DNA of 64,000 nt, from the NCBI RefSeq assembly GCF_002093665.1, contig NZ_MRWE01000029.1, positions 1 to 64,000 of the forward strand. Reading direction: 5' to 3'. The stretch is from Rouxiella badensis (GTDB lineage: Bacteria; Pseudomonadota; Gammaproteobacteria; Enterobacterales; Enterobacteriaceae). Position numbers and translations under genes: made by a program. The notes beneath the pieces are model-generated. The model had not been told where the DNA came from. It was given only the letters and a program-made list of their open reading frames with translations, and did no database searches. Below, piece after piece: positions 28,701 through 40,964 of this stretch. Each line of letters starts with the position of its first letter. The first letter of the stretch is position 1.

Positions 28701-29666
28701 TTATTGTTGCAATTCTTTTTCCGTAAACAAATCTGCAAACAGGGCGGTGCTCAGATAACGTTCGCCGGACGACGGCAGGATGACCACGATGGTCTTGTCT
28801 GCGTACTCTGGTTCTTCAGAAAGTTTCACTGCGGCAGCGACCGCTGCACCGGAAGAAATACCGGCCAGAATGCCTTCTTCGTCCATCAGACGGCGCGCAT
28901 ACTCGATAGATTCGTCGTTGGTGATAAGTTCGACGCGGTCCAGCAGTTCCAAATCCAGGTTGCCAGGAATAAAGCCTGCGCCGATGCCCTGAATCTTGTG
29001 CGGGCCTGGCTTCACTTCCTGGCCTGCCAGCGTCTGAGTGATAACCGGTGAGTCGGTTGGCTCAACCGCAACCAGTTTCACGCTGCTTTTTTTGCTTTTC
29101 AGATAACGACCGGTGCCGGTGATGGTTCCGCCGGTGCCTACGCCGGCAATCAGGACGTCAACGTCGCCGTCAGTATCTTCCCAGATTTCTGGGCCGGTCG
29201 TTTTTTCATGAATGGCCGGGTTAGCCGGGTTGCTGAACTGCTGCAGAATAAGATAGCGCTGCGGATCGCTGGCCTGAATTTCTTCAGCCTTGGCGATGGC
29301 GCCTTTCATGCCTTTTGCGCCTTCTGTCAGTACCAGATTTGCGCCCAGGGCTTTCAGCAGTTTACGGCGTTCAACGCTCATGGTTTCCGGCATGGTCAGC
29401 GTCAGCTTATAGCCACGTGCTGCGGCCACATAGGCAAGTGCGATGCCGGTGTTACCGCTGGTTGGCTCAACCAGCTCGATGTCTTTGGTCAGAATGCCGC
29501 TTTTTTCGGCTTCCCAAATCATATTCGCGCCAATACGGCATTTAACACTGAAGCTCGGATTACGTGATTCGACTTTGGCCAGAATGCGACCATTGCCAAT
29601 ACGATTCAGGCGAACCAGCGGCGTATGGCCAATTGTTAATGAATTGTCTTCATAGATCTTGCTCAT
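28701..29666 (-). CDS. cysK: Cysteine synthase A
   Basis: 321 residues (E. coli 323). PLP lysine lies in [10 protein letters not shown] (about 42), with [20 protein letters not shown] and [15 protein letters not shown]. The housekeeping O-acetylserine sulfhydrylase; it also binds CysE. It lies downstream of cysZ on the same strand with a 190-bp AT-rich gap that should carry its own CysB-dependent promoter. Confidence 0.97.
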   Translation of the reverse strand: MSKIYEDNSLTIGHTPLVRLNRIGNGRILAKVESRNPSFSVKCRIGANMIWEAEKSGILTKDIELVEPTSGNTGIALAYVAAARGYKLTLTMPETMSVERRKLLKALGANLVLTEGAKGMKGAIAKAEEIQASDPQRYLILQQFSNPANPAIHEKTTGPEIWEDTDGDVDVLIAGVGTGGTITGTGRYLKSKKSSVKLVAVEPTDSPVITQTLAGQEVKPGPHKIQGIGAGFIPGNLDLELLDRVELITNDESIEYARRLMDEEGILAGISSGAAVAAAVKLSEEPEYADKTIVVILPSSGERYLSTALFADLFTEKELQQ

Positions 29667-29856
29667 ATGCCAGTCCTTAACCTTATGTCGAAGTCTCTTG
29701 AGGATAATTTGATGAAATTAGGAGGAAAACGTAAAAAGCATACTTGAACGCCCTCCTCAGTGAAGTAAAGAATTAGTATATGATATGTGATTCGGCAATA
29801 TAGTTAGCTACCGAAGTGCTTAACATCAAGTATTCTAAAATTTTAGTACAGAATCC

Positions 29857-30615
29857 CTACCGTCTGCCGATTTCTGAAACATGTACGTTTCGATAGCGAT
29901 CGACCCACATCGCCGTTGCACCACAGACGGCAACCGGCAGAATCAGCAGATTAAGCACCGGCACCATCGTAAACAGGCTCACTAGCGATCCAAACTGCAT
30001 GTTGTCGACCTTGTTCCGCCCCAGTGAGCGGCGCATATCGGCAAAGCTGACCTTGTGGTTGTCGAACGGGTAGTCGCAGTATTGAATCGACAACATCCAG
30101 GCGCTAAAGAAGAACCACAGCACCGGTGCCAGCGTTTGCCCAACGCCAGGAATAAAGTGGATCAGTAACAGCAGCAGCGCACGCGGAAAATAATAAGCCA
30201 GTTTTTGGACTTCGCGTTTCATAATACGCGGCAAATCTTTAGCAATGTCCCAGATGCCGGTATCAGGTGCGGGTTTGCCGGTCAGGCGCGCCTCGAGCTG
30301 TTCGGCCAGCAGTCCGCTAAACGGCGCGGCAATCAGGTTGGCAAGCGTGCTGAAGAAAAAGCTGAACACCAGCAGAACGGACACCACCGCCACCGGCCAG
30401 ATCAGGTAATCGAGCCAGCGCAGCCAGGTCGGAACGTGGATCATCAGCGCGGGGATCCACTGGCCTAGTTTGCTAAACAGCCACCAGAATGCGCCGCCCA
30501 TGAGCAAAAAGTTAACCAGCAGCGGGATAACCACGAAACGGCGAATTCCGGGCAGGGAGACGAGTTTCCAGCCTTGCGTAAAATAGTGCACTCCGTTGAC
30601 TTCAGATGACGACAT
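29857..30615 (-). CDS. cysZ: Sulfate transporter CysZ
   Basis: 252 residues (E. coli 253). The segments [36 protein letters not shown] and [10 protein letters not shown] are hallmark CysZ sequence. The hydrophobic helices place it in the inner membrane as a high-affinity sulfate channel. The frame is open up to 30675, but similarity begins at M in [12 protein letters not shown], so I place the start at 30615. Sulfate uptake, cysK and cysPTWA-cysM together make this window rich in sulfur assimilation. Confidence 0.94.
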   Translation of the reverse strand: MSSSEVNGVHYFTQGWKLVSLPGIRRFVVIPLLVNFLLMGGAFWWLFSKLGQWIPALMIHVPTWLRWLDYLIWPVAVVSVLLVFSFFFSTLANLIAAPFSGLLAEQLEARLTGKPAPDTGIWDIAKDLPRIMKREVQKLAYYFPRALLLLLIHFIPGVGQTLAPVLWFFFSAWMLSIQYCDYPFDNHKVSFADMRRSLGRNKVDNMQFGSLVSLFTMVPVLNLLILPVAVCGATAMWVDRYRNVHVSEIGRR

Positions 30616-30961
30616 AAAAGAAATTTTCTCTCTCAATTGAATAGGCTGGGCTATCATATCGATATGATTTTGCACTGACTAGGCACTTGTTGGACGAAAA
30701 GTAGTCAAAAAGGATGCAGCAATCATGTTTATTAGCATAAAACAGTGTCCAGACTTGCACTTATCAACTCAGGCAAATAGAGTTAGATAGGTGAATGTTT
30801 GCCGCGTTGGCAATGAATTATTACCCAAAAGCATTCGAGAAGCAGGCAGTGGGCAACCGAACGAATTCCTGTGAACTTATTAGCTAAGTGAATAGGGCAA
30901 GGGAAAGAAGCCGACGTCTGGTATTTCGAAGGATGATGGATAAAGAACAACAGAGATAGCA
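30616..30961. other. Intergenic region between divergent cysZ and zipA
   Basis: 346 bp without a gene. It must hold the promoters for cysZ (minus) and zipA (plus). I find no clear operator, hairpin or RNA gene. Confidence 0.5.
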
Positions 30962-32053
30962 ATGATGCAGGACTTGCGTCTGATATTAATCGTTGTTGGT
31001 GCGATCGCCATAATAGCGTTGTTATTGCACGGTTTGTGGACCAGCCGTAAAGAACGCTCTTCGCTTTTTCGCGATCGTCCAGCTAAACGAGTGAAAAAAG
31101 AACGAGAGCAATCCCCGAGCGAAGACTTCGTTGATGGGGTGGGAGAAGTGCGCGTACGTGCAACCCATCCACATGACGAACCCTCTCTGGGAAGCTATGA
31201 TGAAGCTGAACAATTTGTCCCGATGCATGCAGAACCCAAGCGTGCGCCGCAGGCACCTGTGCAGCCTCAGCCTTCACAGCAGCAGCCTCAACAGCAACCT
31301 TCACAACAGCCGCCGGTGCAAAGTCAGCCTTCGCATCAGCAGCCTGTACAGCACGCGCCGCAACAGCGACCTGTGCCGACGCAGGCCCCGTATCAGCCTG
31401 CTTCTCAGCAGGACGATCCGCTGTTGAGTGGATATTCGGCCGCAGAGCCTGTTCATGCGCCGCATCGTGAAGCGCCGGTCGAGCCAGTAGCTCAGCCTGC
31501 CCACGAGCATACAGCGCCTGTTCCTCCGGCTGAAATTCATGCTGACGCTGCGCCAGCCGCGCGTGCTCAATCGCACGCTCAGCCTTTCGCTCCCGCCGAG
31601 CCAGAAGAAGACGAGCCGGTGAGAGAGAAGCTGAAAGAAACCGTTCTGGTGCTGCACGTTGCTGCGCATCAGGGGGGCGTTATCGGGGGTGAAGTCCTGC
31701 TGCAAAGCGTACTACAGGCCGGTTTCCAGTTCGGTGCGATGAACATCTTCCACCGTCACGTCAGCCCATCTGGCAGCGGTCCTGTGCTGTTTAGCTTGGC
31801 TAACATGGTGAAACCAGGCTCATTCGACCCTGAGAATATGTCTGATTTCTCAACGCCGGGTATTACGCTATTCATGATGGTGCCGTGCTACGGCGATGCT
31901 CATCAGAACTTCAAGCTGCTGCTCCAGTCTGCTCAGCGTATCGCTGACGACGTCGGTGCCGTAGTGTGGGACGACGAGCGTCGAATGATTACGCCGCAGA
32001 AGCTCGAGACCTATAAAGCGCGTATTCGCGAAGTGCTTGAAGCGACCGCCTAG
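30962..32053 (+). CDS. zipA: Cell division protein ZipA
   Basis: 363 residues. One N-terminal membrane helix ([20 protein letters not shown]) anchors it in the inner membrane with the bulk in the cytoplasm. A charged stretch is followed by a long Pro/Gln-rich linker (about 90-200) and a globular FtsZ-binding domain (about 220-363) containing [21 protein letters not shown]. It tethers the FtsZ ring. The linker is longer than in E. coli, which is usual as it varies between species. Confidence 0.96.
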   Translation: MMQDLRLILIVVGAIAIIALLLHGLWTSRKERSSLFRDRPAKRVKKEREQSPSEDFVDGVGEVRVRATHPHDEPSLGSYDEAEQFVPMHAEPKRAPQAPVQPQPSQQQPQQQPSQQPPVQSQPSHQQPVQHAPQQRPVPTQAPYQPASQQDDPLLSGYSAAEPVHAPHREAPVEPVAQPAHEHTAPVPPAEIHADAAPAARAQSHAQPFAPAEPEEDEPVREKLKETVLVLHVAAHQGGVIGGEVLLQSVLQAGFQFGAMNIFHRHVSPSGSGPVLFSLANMVKPGSFDPENMSDFSTPGITLFMMVPCYGDAHQNFKLLLQSAQRIADDVGAVVWDDERRMITPQKLETYKARIREVLEATA

Positions 32054-32100
32054 CCTTCACACACGCCGCAGGATTGAGCTACATTTGCCACACTTTTACT

Positions 32101-32134
32101 AACCCTCGCATGTTGGCATGTCGAGGGTTTTTTA
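32101..32134 (+). terminator. Terminator after zipA
   Basis: AACCCTCG (32101-32108) and CGAGGGTT (32122-32129) with a T run after it. A CATG/CATG inner pair extends the stem. Confidence 0.88.
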
Positions 32135-32149
32135 TCTTCAAGATGGTGA

Positions 32150-34177
<2,028 letters not shown>

Positions 34178-34182
34178 CGCGT

Positions 34183-34419
34183 ATGGAAAAAGAGAATCTG
34201 ATCGAAATCGCCAATACCGTAATGCCGTTCGGTAAGTATCAGGGCAGAGTGTTGATTGATCTGCCCGAGGAGTATTTACTGTGGTTCGCGCGCAAGGGGG
34301 AGTTCCCAGAAGGCAAGCTCGGCATGCTGATGGAGATGACGCTGGCGATTAAAATCGAAGGTTTGCAGGATTTACTGACCCCGCTCAGACGCGGGGGACA
34401 CAATCCGCAAAGCGAATAA
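34183..34419 (+). CDS. ypeB: DUF3820 family protein YpeB
   Basis: 78 residues of the DUF3820 family, with the hallmark MPFGKYQGRVLIDLPEEYLLWF. Its function is unknown, but it is conserved downstream of ligA in enterobacteria. It is only 5 bp from ligA and is probably cotranscribed. The terminator at 34447 ends the operon. Confidence 0.92.
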   Translation: MEKENLIEIANTVMPFGKYQGRVLIDLPEEYLLWFARKGEFPEGKLGMLMEMTLAIKIEGLQDLLTPLRRGGHNPQSE

Positions 34420-34446
34420 ATCTTTCCGCTGAATCATTTTCTGAAC

Positions 34447-34477
34447 AGGCCGGTCAATAATGTGACCGGCCTTTTTA
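34447..34477. terminator. Terminator between ypeB and yfeH
   Basis: AGGCCGGTCA (34447-34456) and TGACCGGCCT (34463-34472) form a 10-bp stem followed by TTTTT, between convergent genes. Confidence 0.93.
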
Positions 34478-34493
34478 TTTATCACATGACAAG

Positions 34494-35522
34494 TTAATTC
34501 AATTTCGCCTGCACTTTGGCACTCCCCTCAGCCTGCTGCGATTTTTCGCCTTCAAGCTTCAGCTGCTTGTTGTGATAACGTTTTGCCAGCACGGCGCAGA
34601 TCATCAGCTGTACCTGGTGGAAAATCATCAGCGGTAGCACCATCATCCCAATCGCGCTCACTGGGAACAGAATGTTGGCCAGCGGAATGCCGTTCGCCAG
34701 ACTCTTTTTGGAACCACAGAACACGATGGTGATTTCATCTGCCTTATTGAAACCCAGAAGGCGCGCCATGTAGGTGTTAAAGATAATCACCAGCGCCACC
34801 AGAATGATGCACACCACCACGATAAATGCGAAGGTCCCAAGACCCACTTTATGCCAGATACCCTGCGTTACCGCCTCGCTGAACGCGGTATAAACCACCA
34901 GCAGAATCGAGGTACGGTCGGTCTTACCGATCATCTTCTTGTGCTTATCGACAAACTTGCCAATCACCGGACGCAGCAGGTGGCCTGCCACGAAGGGTAC
35001 CAGGAGCTGCAGTATGATGTGCCACATCTGCTCCAGCCCGTTACCGGTGTCACCCTGCACGTGCATCAGCACGCTAACCAGCAGCGGGGAAACGAAGATA
35101 CCGAGCAGGCTGGAAGCCGAGGCGCTACACACCGCCGCCGCAACATTACCGCCTGCCATCGACGTGAAGGCAATCGCAGACTGCACGGTCGCAGGCAGCA
35201 CGCAAAGGTACAGGAAACCAGAATAAATCTGCGGGCTGACGTCAACCGGGTGCCACCATTGGAACAGCAGACCGAGGATCGGAAACAGGATAAAGGTGCT
35301 AAACATGACCCAAAGGTGCAGACGCCAGTTGTTGCTGCCCTCGAGGATAGCGGCGCGCGACAGCTTGGCACCGTGCATAAAGAACAGCAGGCCGATGGCA
35401 AAGATAGTCAGGTCATTGAACGCAGTGACATAAATGCCCTTGGCGGGGAGTACGGTCGCCAGCAAAACGGTGGCAACCAGCATCATGGTAAAGGTATCAG
35501 GTAAAAAACGAAGGGCTTTCAT
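34494..35522 (-). CDS. yfeH: Bile acid:sodium symporter family protein YfeH
   Basis: 342 residues (E. coli 332), polytopic membrane protein of the SBF-like family with about ten hydrophobic segments. Conserved stretches include FMHGAKLSR, CVLPATVQSAIAFTSMAGGN, SASSLLGIFVSPLL and FCGSKKSLANGIPLAN. The substrate is unknown. It is divergent from the LysR regulator yfeR with a 96-bp gap, suggesting yfeR controls it. Confidence 0.93.
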   Translation of the reverse strand: MKALRFLPDTFTMMLVATVLLATVLPAKGIYVTAFNDLTIFAIGLLFFMHGAKLSRAAILEGSNNWRLHLWVMFSTFILFPILGLLFQWWHPVDVSPQIYSGFLYLCVLPATVQSAIAFTSMAGGNVAAAVCSASASSLLGIFVSPLLVSVLMHVQGDTGNGLEQMWHIILQLLVPFVAGHLLRPVIGKFVDKHKKMIGKTDRTSILLVVYTAFSEAVTQGIWHKVGLGTFAFIVVVCIILVALVIIFNTYMARLLGFNKADEITIVFCGSKKSLANGIPLANILFPVSAIGMMVLPLMIFHQVQLMICAVLAKRYHNKQLKLEGEKSQQAEGSAKVQAKLN

Positions 35523-35618
35523 ATCTGTCTCAATATTTTGTTAAGTAATGCGGCTATTCTGTGCTTTTCGCGTAGAATTATAAAATTGATTTATTTAATC
35601 CATTAATGAATCCGATTC

Positions 35619-36548
35619 ATGAACTATTCCCTTAAGCAGCTCAAAATTTTTATCGCCGTGGCGCGCTATGGCAGCTTTAGTCGCACCGGCGAGGTCATCG
35701 GACTCAGCCAGTCGGCAATAAGCCACAGCATTAAAGAGCTGGAAAGCGAGATGGGCGTGCGACTGCTCGACCGCACCACGCGCGAGGTTGCGCTGACAGA
35801 CGCCGGTCGCCGTCTGGCAAACCGCGTTGAACCGTTGCTCGATGAACTGCACGCCATGCTGCTGGATACCCGAAGTTTTGGCACCGAGCAGAATGGACGG
35901 GTGCGCATCGCCTCGAGCCAGACCATCTCTGCACATTTGATGCCGCAGTGTATCGCCAGCGGTGAAGAGAAATTCCCAGATATTCAGATCTTACTTAGGG
36001 ATCAGACCCAACAGTTGGTGCTGAACAGCGTGCGTAATGCGGAGGTCGATTTCGGGATTGTCATCGATCCCGGTTACAGCACCGATCTCGACACGGAAGT
36101 CATTCTCCATGAGCCTTTCCTGCTGCTTTGTCATCAGGATAACCCCTTTGCGGCGATGAAAGAGGTACCTTGGTTAGCGTTGAACAACGCGCGTCTGGTA
36201 TTGCAGGACTACTCCTCAGGCAGCCGTCAGCTGATCGATAAAGCGATGGCGGATTTCTCTGTAAAAACTCAGGTGGTACAGGAAATAGGTCATCCGGCGA
36301 CGCTGTTTCCGATGGTTGAGGCGGGGATTGGAATCAGCGTGCTGCCGGCGCTGGCACTGCCACTGCCGTCGGGTAGCAGGCTGGCCGTAAGGCCGCTGGT
36401 GCCTGAGGTGAACCGCGCACTGATGCTAGTCAAACGTAAAAATCGCTCTCTGACGCCCGCCGCACGGGCAATCTGGGAGGTCGTCAAGCATCAGGCGCAG
36501 GTGCTGACCGACAAACGCAAGATTTACGGCTTAAATCTTGATTCTTAA
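35619..36548 (+). CDS. yfeR: LysR-type regulator YfeR
   Basis: 309 residues (E. coli 308). N-terminal winged HTH ([23 protein letters not shown]) and a LysR co-inducer domain. It is divergent from yfeH as in E. coli, where YfeR is reported to respond to osmolarity. Its last 18 bp overlap the 3' end of the opposing nucleotidyltransferase-like gene. Confidence 0.92.
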   Translation: MNYSLKQLKIFIAVARYGSFSRTGEVIGLSQSAISHSIKELESEMGVRLLDRTTREVALTDAGRRLANRVEPLLDELHAMLLDTRSFGTEQNGRVRIASSQTISAHLMPQCIASGEEKFPDIQILLRDQTQQLVLNSVRNAEVDFGIVIDPGYSTDLDTEVILHEPFLLLCHQDNPFAAMKEVPWLALNNARLVLQDYSSGSRQLIDKAMADFSVKTQVVQEIGHPATLFPMVEAGIGISVLPALALPLPSGSRLAVRPLVPEVNRALMLVKRKNRSLTPAARAIWEVVKHQAQVLTDKRKIYGLNLDS

Positions 36549-37076
36549 GCCCGGCCATATACCGGTCCAGTTTTTCGTCCTGGCGCGCTCCAGCAGAACG
36601 GCGGGAGCGCCGTGTTTCGGGTTAGCGCTGATGGTGAAATCGAACAGGCTTTCGACGCCAAGCGGCGCAACCAGCTCAAGCTTGTCGTTGTCATTCAGGC
36701 GAACGCCGACCGCCGTTTCGATTTCTACCCAGTAGCTGATGGCGTCGCTGCTTGAGCGATAAGGTTCACGCCCATATTTCACGTGCATACGGGCCTGATT
36801 TTTCACCGACCACGGCAGGTGGGGCGCAAGTGCATCCAGGCGTTGCTCGTAAAACTTATCCGCCTCGGCGCTAAGCTCTTGCGGGTTGAAATACACAACG
36901 TCGATGTCGTTAAGCGGGGTATTTTGCGGATGCTTATGCAGGCGATCCCAAACCAGATTACGCACAAACCCTGCCGCCAGGCACCAGTCGTTTAGCGCTA
37001 GCGTTCGTGCTGTACGCAACGCTGCCATGCGCTGATCGTCTTGCGCTATCCATTCGATGATTTGCTGCTCTGACAT
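36531..37076 (-). CDS. Nucleotidyltransferase-like family protein
   Basis: 181 residues. [16 protein letters not shown] followed by [10 protein letters not shown] has the G...R and DxD-type arrangement of the nucleotidyltransferase fold (family of PF06042). AKKW-type signatures appear late as [15 protein letters not shown]. The substrate is unknown. It converges on yfeR with an 18-bp overlap and lies upstream of, and divergent from, the ethanolamine operon. The gene is not part of the E. coli order, so it belongs to the insert that starts here. Confidence 0.82.
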   Translation of the reverse strand: MSEQQIIEWIAQDDQRMAALRTARTLALNDWCLAAGFVRNLVWDRLHKHPQNTPLNDIDVVYFNPQELSAEADKFYEQRLDALAPHLPWSVKNQARMHVKYGREPYRSSSDAISYWVEIETAVGVRLNDNDKLELVAPLGVESLFDFTISANPKHGAPAVLLERARTKNWTGIWPGLRIKI

Positions 37077-37271
37077 CCGGTTTCTCCCTGATTTTTTCCT
37101 GATTTTATCTTAGCAGAGCCGGACTTCAGGCTAATGAAGTTTAGCGGCTTTGCTATGCCGAAAAATTTATACGCACCTTTTAGGACGAAGCCTTTCTTAT
37201 GCCGCGCCAAAATGAGGCAAAGGGCGACAAGTCGGCGACTAATGCCTATAAAAATCAGGCCCTTTCAGGTT

Positions 37272-37287
37272 GGTATAACCTTTGCAG
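37272..37287 (+). promoter_or_regulatory. Sigma-54 (-24/-12) promoter for eat-eutBC
   Basis: TGGTATAACCTTTGCA matches the sigma-54 consensus with GG at 37273-37274 and GC at 37285-37286, exactly 10 bases between them, and a full TTGCA at -12. It lies 36 bp before the eat ATG. Upstream, GCACC (from about 37174) with GG 5 bases on is half of an NtrC-type site, which is weak evidence. Nitrogen control of ethanolamine use would be expected. Confidence 0.75.
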
Positions 37288-37322
37288 CATCAAGGGTCAC
37301 TACACCGTTGGGGAACCCTATC

Positions 37323-38732
37323 ATGCAGAATAAAAAAGTCGCACCGGTTTTAAAACGCACGTTAGGCAGCTTCCATCTTTGGGGCATCGCCGTCGGGCTG
37401 GTCATTTCAGGTGAATACTTTGGCTGGAGCTACGGTTGGGCGCAGGCCGGAACGCTGGGCTTTATGATTACCGCACTGGTTATAGCCGCCATGTACTGTG
37501 CTTTCATCTTCAGCTTTACCGAGCTGACCACCTCTATTCCTCATGCTGGCGGACCCTTTGCCTATGCCTATCGCGCGTTTGGTCCAACGGGCGGCTTTAT
37601 TGCCGGATTCGCTACGCTGGTTGAATTCGTCTTCGCGCCGCCTGCTATCGCGATGGCGATCGGGGCTTATCTTAACGTGCAGTTTCCGACCATCGATCCT
37701 AAATGGGTCGCGTTAGGGGCTTATCTGGTGTTTATGGCGCTAAACATTATCGGCGTCAGCATCGCTGCGACCTTTGAGCTGCTGGTCACGCTGCTGGCGA
37801 TTTTCGAGCTGCTGGTGTTTATGGGCGTGGTCGCGCCAGGCTTTGAGATCTCTCACTTTACCCACGGCGGATGGGCGGGAAGCGACAGTTTTAGCCCGGT
37901 GTCATTTTCAGGCATGTTTGCGGCTATCCCTTTTGCCATCTGGTTCTTTCTGGCGATTGAAGGTGCCTCGATGGCGGCAGAAGAAGCCAAAGATCCGCAG
38001 CGTACCATTCCCAAGGCCTTTATTGGCGGCATTCTGACGCTCACCGTTCTCGCGCTCGGCGTGATGCTGTTTGCCGGTGGCGTGGGTGACTGGAGCAAGC
38101 TCGCCAATATTAACGATCCGTTGCCGCAGGCGATGAAGCTCATCGTGGGTAATAACAGTGGCTGGCTGCATATGCTGGTGTGGTTGGGATTATTCGGCCT
38201 GATCGCATCCTTCCATGGCATCATCATGGGCTATTCCCGACAGATATTTGCGCTGGCCCGTGCGGGGTATTTGCCTAAAAGGCTGGCCTCGGTCAATGCC
38301 CGTTTTCAGACGCCGCATCTGGGCATTATTGCCGGTGGCGTGGTGGGTATCGCGGCGATTTTCTCCGATCGGCTGATTGTCATCGGCGGCCAACCGTTGA
38401 CGGCGAATATCGTCACCATGTCGGTGTTTGGCGCTATCGTGATGTACATCATTTCGATGGCCGCGCTGTTCAAGCTGCGCCGCAGCGAGCCGAAGCTGAT
38501 TCGTCCGTTCCGAGCGCCGTTTTATCCCTTTGCACCCGCGCTGGCGCTGGTTCTGGCGATCGTTTGTCTGGCAGCTATGATCTACTACAACACCTTACTG
38601 TTTTTGATTTTTGCCGCCATGATGTTGCTGGCCTACGCCTGGTTTCGTCTCACCCATCAGGCGCGCAGTAACGCAGAGAGTGACCCGCAGCTCAGAGGGC
38701 TGAAACCGGCTCCGGTGAAAAGCGGTAAATAA
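37323..38732 (+). CDS. eat: Ethanolamine permease
   Basis: 469 residues, about 12 membrane helices, APC superfamily. It resembles the proteobacterial ethanolamine permease Eat: GVISGEYFGW-type sequence (here GLVISGEYFGWSYGW), TTSIPHAGGPFAYAYRAFGPTGG and EGASMAAEEAKDPQRTIP. An open frame extends upstream to 37134, but that would start before the sigma-54 promoter, so MQNKKVAPVLKRTLGS at 37323 is the start. It is followed by eutB and eutC, so uptake and deamination are encoded together. Confidence 0.92.
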   Translation: MQNKKVAPVLKRTLGSFHLWGIAVGLVISGEYFGWSYGWAQAGTLGFMITALVIAAMYCAFIFSFTELTTSIPHAGGPFAYAYRAFGPTGGFIAGFATLVEFVFAPPAIAMAIGAYLNVQFPTIDPKWVALGAYLVFMALNIIGVSIAATFELLVTLLAIFELLVFMGVVAPGFEISHFTHGGWAGSDSFSPVSFSGMFAAIPFAIWFFLAIEGASMAAEEAKDPQRTIPKAFIGGILTLTVLALGVMLFAGGVGDWSKLANINDPLPQAMKLIVGNNSGWLHMLVWLGLFGLIASFHGIIMGYSRQIFALARAGYLPKRLASVNARFQTPHLGIIAGGVVGIAAIFSDRLIVIGGQPLTANIVTMSVFGAIVMYIISMAALFKLRRSEPKLIRPFRAPFYPFAPALALVLAIVCLAAMIYYNTLLFLIFAAMMLLAYAWFRLTHQARSNAESDPQLRGLKPAPVKSGK

Positions 38733-38752
38733 CGGTCTTTCCAGGGAGTGTT

Positions 38753-40138
38753 ATGTACCAGACGACATTAAGTCATCGAAGCTATCGGTTCCGCGATTTG
38801 CGTGAGCTGATGGCGAAGGCTTCACCGGCGCGGTCCGGTGACTATCTGGCCGAAGTCGCCGCCGAAAGCGCCGAGGAGCGCATGGCGGCGAAAATGGCGC
38901 TGGCCGCGCTGCCGCTGAAAGTATTTCTGCAGCAGGTACTGATTCCCTACGAAGACGATGAGGTGACGCGGCTAATCATCGACAGCCACGACGCCGCCGC
39001 GTTTGCCGAGATATCGCATCTGACGGTGGGCGACTTTCGCGACTGGTTGCTGAGTGAGACGACCGACTCGGTGGTGCTGGCACGGGTTGCCAAAGGCATC
39101 ACGCCAGAAATGGCCGCCGCCGTCAGCAAGTTGATGCGCAATCAGGACCTGATTCTGGTCGCCAAAAAGTGTCGGGTCATCACCCGTTTTCGCAATACTA
39201 TCGGCCTGCCGGGACACATGAGCGTGCGCCTGCAACCGAATCATCCGACCGATAATTTACAGGGCATCGCGGCCAGCATGCTCGACGGTCTGCTTTATGG
39301 CTCCGGCGATGCGGTGATCGGCATTAATCCGGCCAGCGACAGCCTGCCGCTGCTCGAGAACCTCAACTACATGCTCGATGACGTCATTAGTCGTTTCGAG
39401 ATCCCGACTCAGTCGTGCATCCTCACGCACGTCACTAACACGATTAGGCTGGTGGAGCGGGGTGCACCGGTAGATTTGGTATTCCAGTCGATTGCGGGCA
39501 GCGAGGCGGCTAACAGCGGCTTCGGCATCAATTTGGCCATACTCGAAGAGGCCCAGCAGGCAGCGCTCAGCCTCAAACGCGGTACGCTGGGCGACAACGT
39601 GATGTACTTCGAGACTGGGCAAGGCAGCTGTCTGTCGGCCAATGCGCACTTTGGCGTGGATCAGCAGACCTGCGAGGCGCGCGCCTATGCCATTGCCCGT
39701 CGCTTTTCACCGCTGCTGGTTAACACGGTGGTGGGTTTTATCGGGCCAGAATATCTCTATGACGGCAAGCAGATTATTCGTGCCGGACTGGAGGACCACT
39801 TCTGCGGCAAGCTGCTTGGCGTACCGCTTGGCTGTGACGTGTGCTATACCAACCATGCTGAAGCGGATCAGGACGATATGGACACGCTGCTCACTCTGCT
39901 TGGCACCGCTGGATTAACCTTTCTGATTGGCGTGCCGGGCGCCGACGACATTATGCTCAACTATCAGAGCACCTCATTTCACGATGCGCTCTACATCCGT
40001 GAACTGCTAGGCCTTAAACATGCCCCGGAATTCGCGGTATGGCTGGAAAAAATGAAGATAATCGATGGTGCCGGCAGGCTATGCGATACCCGCGCATCGC
40101 ACCCATTGCTGAGCCAGCTGCCGCAGCTGGGAGGATGA
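38753..40138 (+). CDS. eutB: Ethanolamine ammonia-lyase large subunit
   Basis: 461 residues (E. coli 453). The catalytic subunit of the adenosylcobalamin enzyme that splits ethanolamine into acetaldehyde and ammonia. Characteristic segments: GLPGHMSVRLQPNHPTDN, GVNPAS-like IGINPASDSLPLLENL, QSIAGSEAANSGFGINLA and MYFETGQGSCLSANAHFG. RBS AGGGAG precedes the ATG. No microcompartment shell genes or eutR are nearby, which fits nitrogen scavenging rather than carbon use. Confidence 0.96.
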   Translation: MYQTTLSHRSYRFRDLRELMAKASPARSGDYLAEVAAESAEERMAAKMALAALPLKVFLQQVLIPYEDDEVTRLIIDSHDAAAFAEISHLTVGDFRDWLLSETTDSVVLARVAKGITPEMAAAVSKLMRNQDLILVAKKCRVITRFRNTIGLPGHMSVRLQPNHPTDNLQGIAASMLDGLLYGSGDAVIGINPASDSLPLLENLNYMLDDVISRFEIPTQSCILTHVTNTIRLVERGAPVDLVFQSIAGSEAANSGFGINLAILEEAQQAALSLKRGTLGDNVMYFETGQGSCLSANAHFGVDQQTCEARAYAIARRFSPLLVNTVVGFIGPEYLYDGKQIIRAGLEDHFCGKLLGVPLGCDVCYTNHAEADQDDMDTLLTLLGTAGLTFLIGVPGADDIMLNYQSTSFHDALYIRELLGLKHAPEFAVWLEKMKIIDGAGRLCDTRASHPLLSQLPQLGG

Positions 40139-40140
40139 CC

Positions 40141-40938
40141 ATGAGTAAAGAAGATAAACAGGCGCTTCAGCTGGTACATCCGAATCCCTGGGAGGCGCTG
40201 CGCAAGTTTACGGCGGCAAGAATTGCGCTCGGGCGGTCCGGTGCGAGCCTGCCAACCGATGAGGTGCTGCGTTTTGGCATGGCGCATGCGCAGGCGCGTG
40301 ACGCTGTGCATCAGCCTTTTAACAGCGAGGAGTTGGAGCCTGAATTGCAGGCGTTGGGCCTTAAAACATTACGTGTCGACAGCGCCGCGTCGGATCGCAC
40401 CACCTATCTTTGTCGCCCCGATCTCGGCCGCAAGCTTTCGCCTGCCAGCCGCGAGTTTTTGCAGTCATTGCCGGAAAATCCCGCCGATCTGGTGCTGGTC
40501 GTCGCCGATGGGCTGTCGTCTAAGGCGGTACATCGGCAGGCGGTGCCCCTCATCAAAGCGCTGTTACCGTATTTGTCACCGCTGGGGCTGAGCCTGGGGC
40601 CGGTGGTGTTAGCGCACCAGTCACGGGTGGCGCTGGGTGATGATATTGCGGAAGTGATGAAGGCGAGGGCGGTGGCGATTCTGATTGGTGAACGTCCTGG
40701 TCTGTCGTCGCCCGACAGCCTGGGTATTTACATGACCTGGGGACCGCATACGCGGCGGAGGGAGTCGGAGAGAAACTGCATCTCTAATGTTCGTCCCGAA
40801 GGGCTGGACTACCCGCAGGCTGCGTTCAAACTCGCGTGGTTATTGGAGCAGGCGTTTCACCGTCAGCTTTCAGGAGTGAATCTCAAAGATGAGAGCGATA
40901 ATCCGGCTTTGCAGGGGAAAGTCGTTTTCATCAACTGA
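40141..40938 (+). CDS. eutC: Ethanolamine ammonia-lyase small subunit
   Basis: 265 residues (E. coli 295). Core motifs LRKFTAARIALGRSGASLPTDE, DRTTYLCRPDLGRKLS, VVADGLSSKAVHRQA and ERNCISNVRPEGL are complete. It binds cobalamin with EutB. The ATG at 40141 has GGGAGG 6 bases before it. An earlier ATG at 40135 abuts that RBS and is less likely. It starts 2 bp after the eutB stop. The N-terminus is shorter than in E. coli EutC, which carries a microcompartment-targeting extension, consistent with a non-encapsulated enzyme. Confidence 0.94.
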   Translation: MSKEDKQALQLVHPNPWEALRKFTAARIALGRSGASLPTDEVLRFGMAHAQARDAVHQPFNSEELEPELQALGLKTLRVDSAASDRTTYLCRPDLGRKLSPASREFLQSLPENPADLVLVVADGLSSKAVHRQAVPLIKALLPYLSPLGLSLGPVVLAHQSRVALGDDIAEVMKARAVAILIGERPGLSSPDSLGIYMTWGPHTRRRESERNCISNVRPEGLDYPQAAFKLAWLLEQAFHRQLSGVNLKDESDNPALQGKVVFIN

Positions 40939-40964
40939 CTTTCCCCCTTACTTCACTGTGAGGG

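Noticed and set aside
28546-28758. A 70-codon frame between ptsH and cysK.
   Set aside because: It runs through the cysK terminator and into the antisense of cysK.
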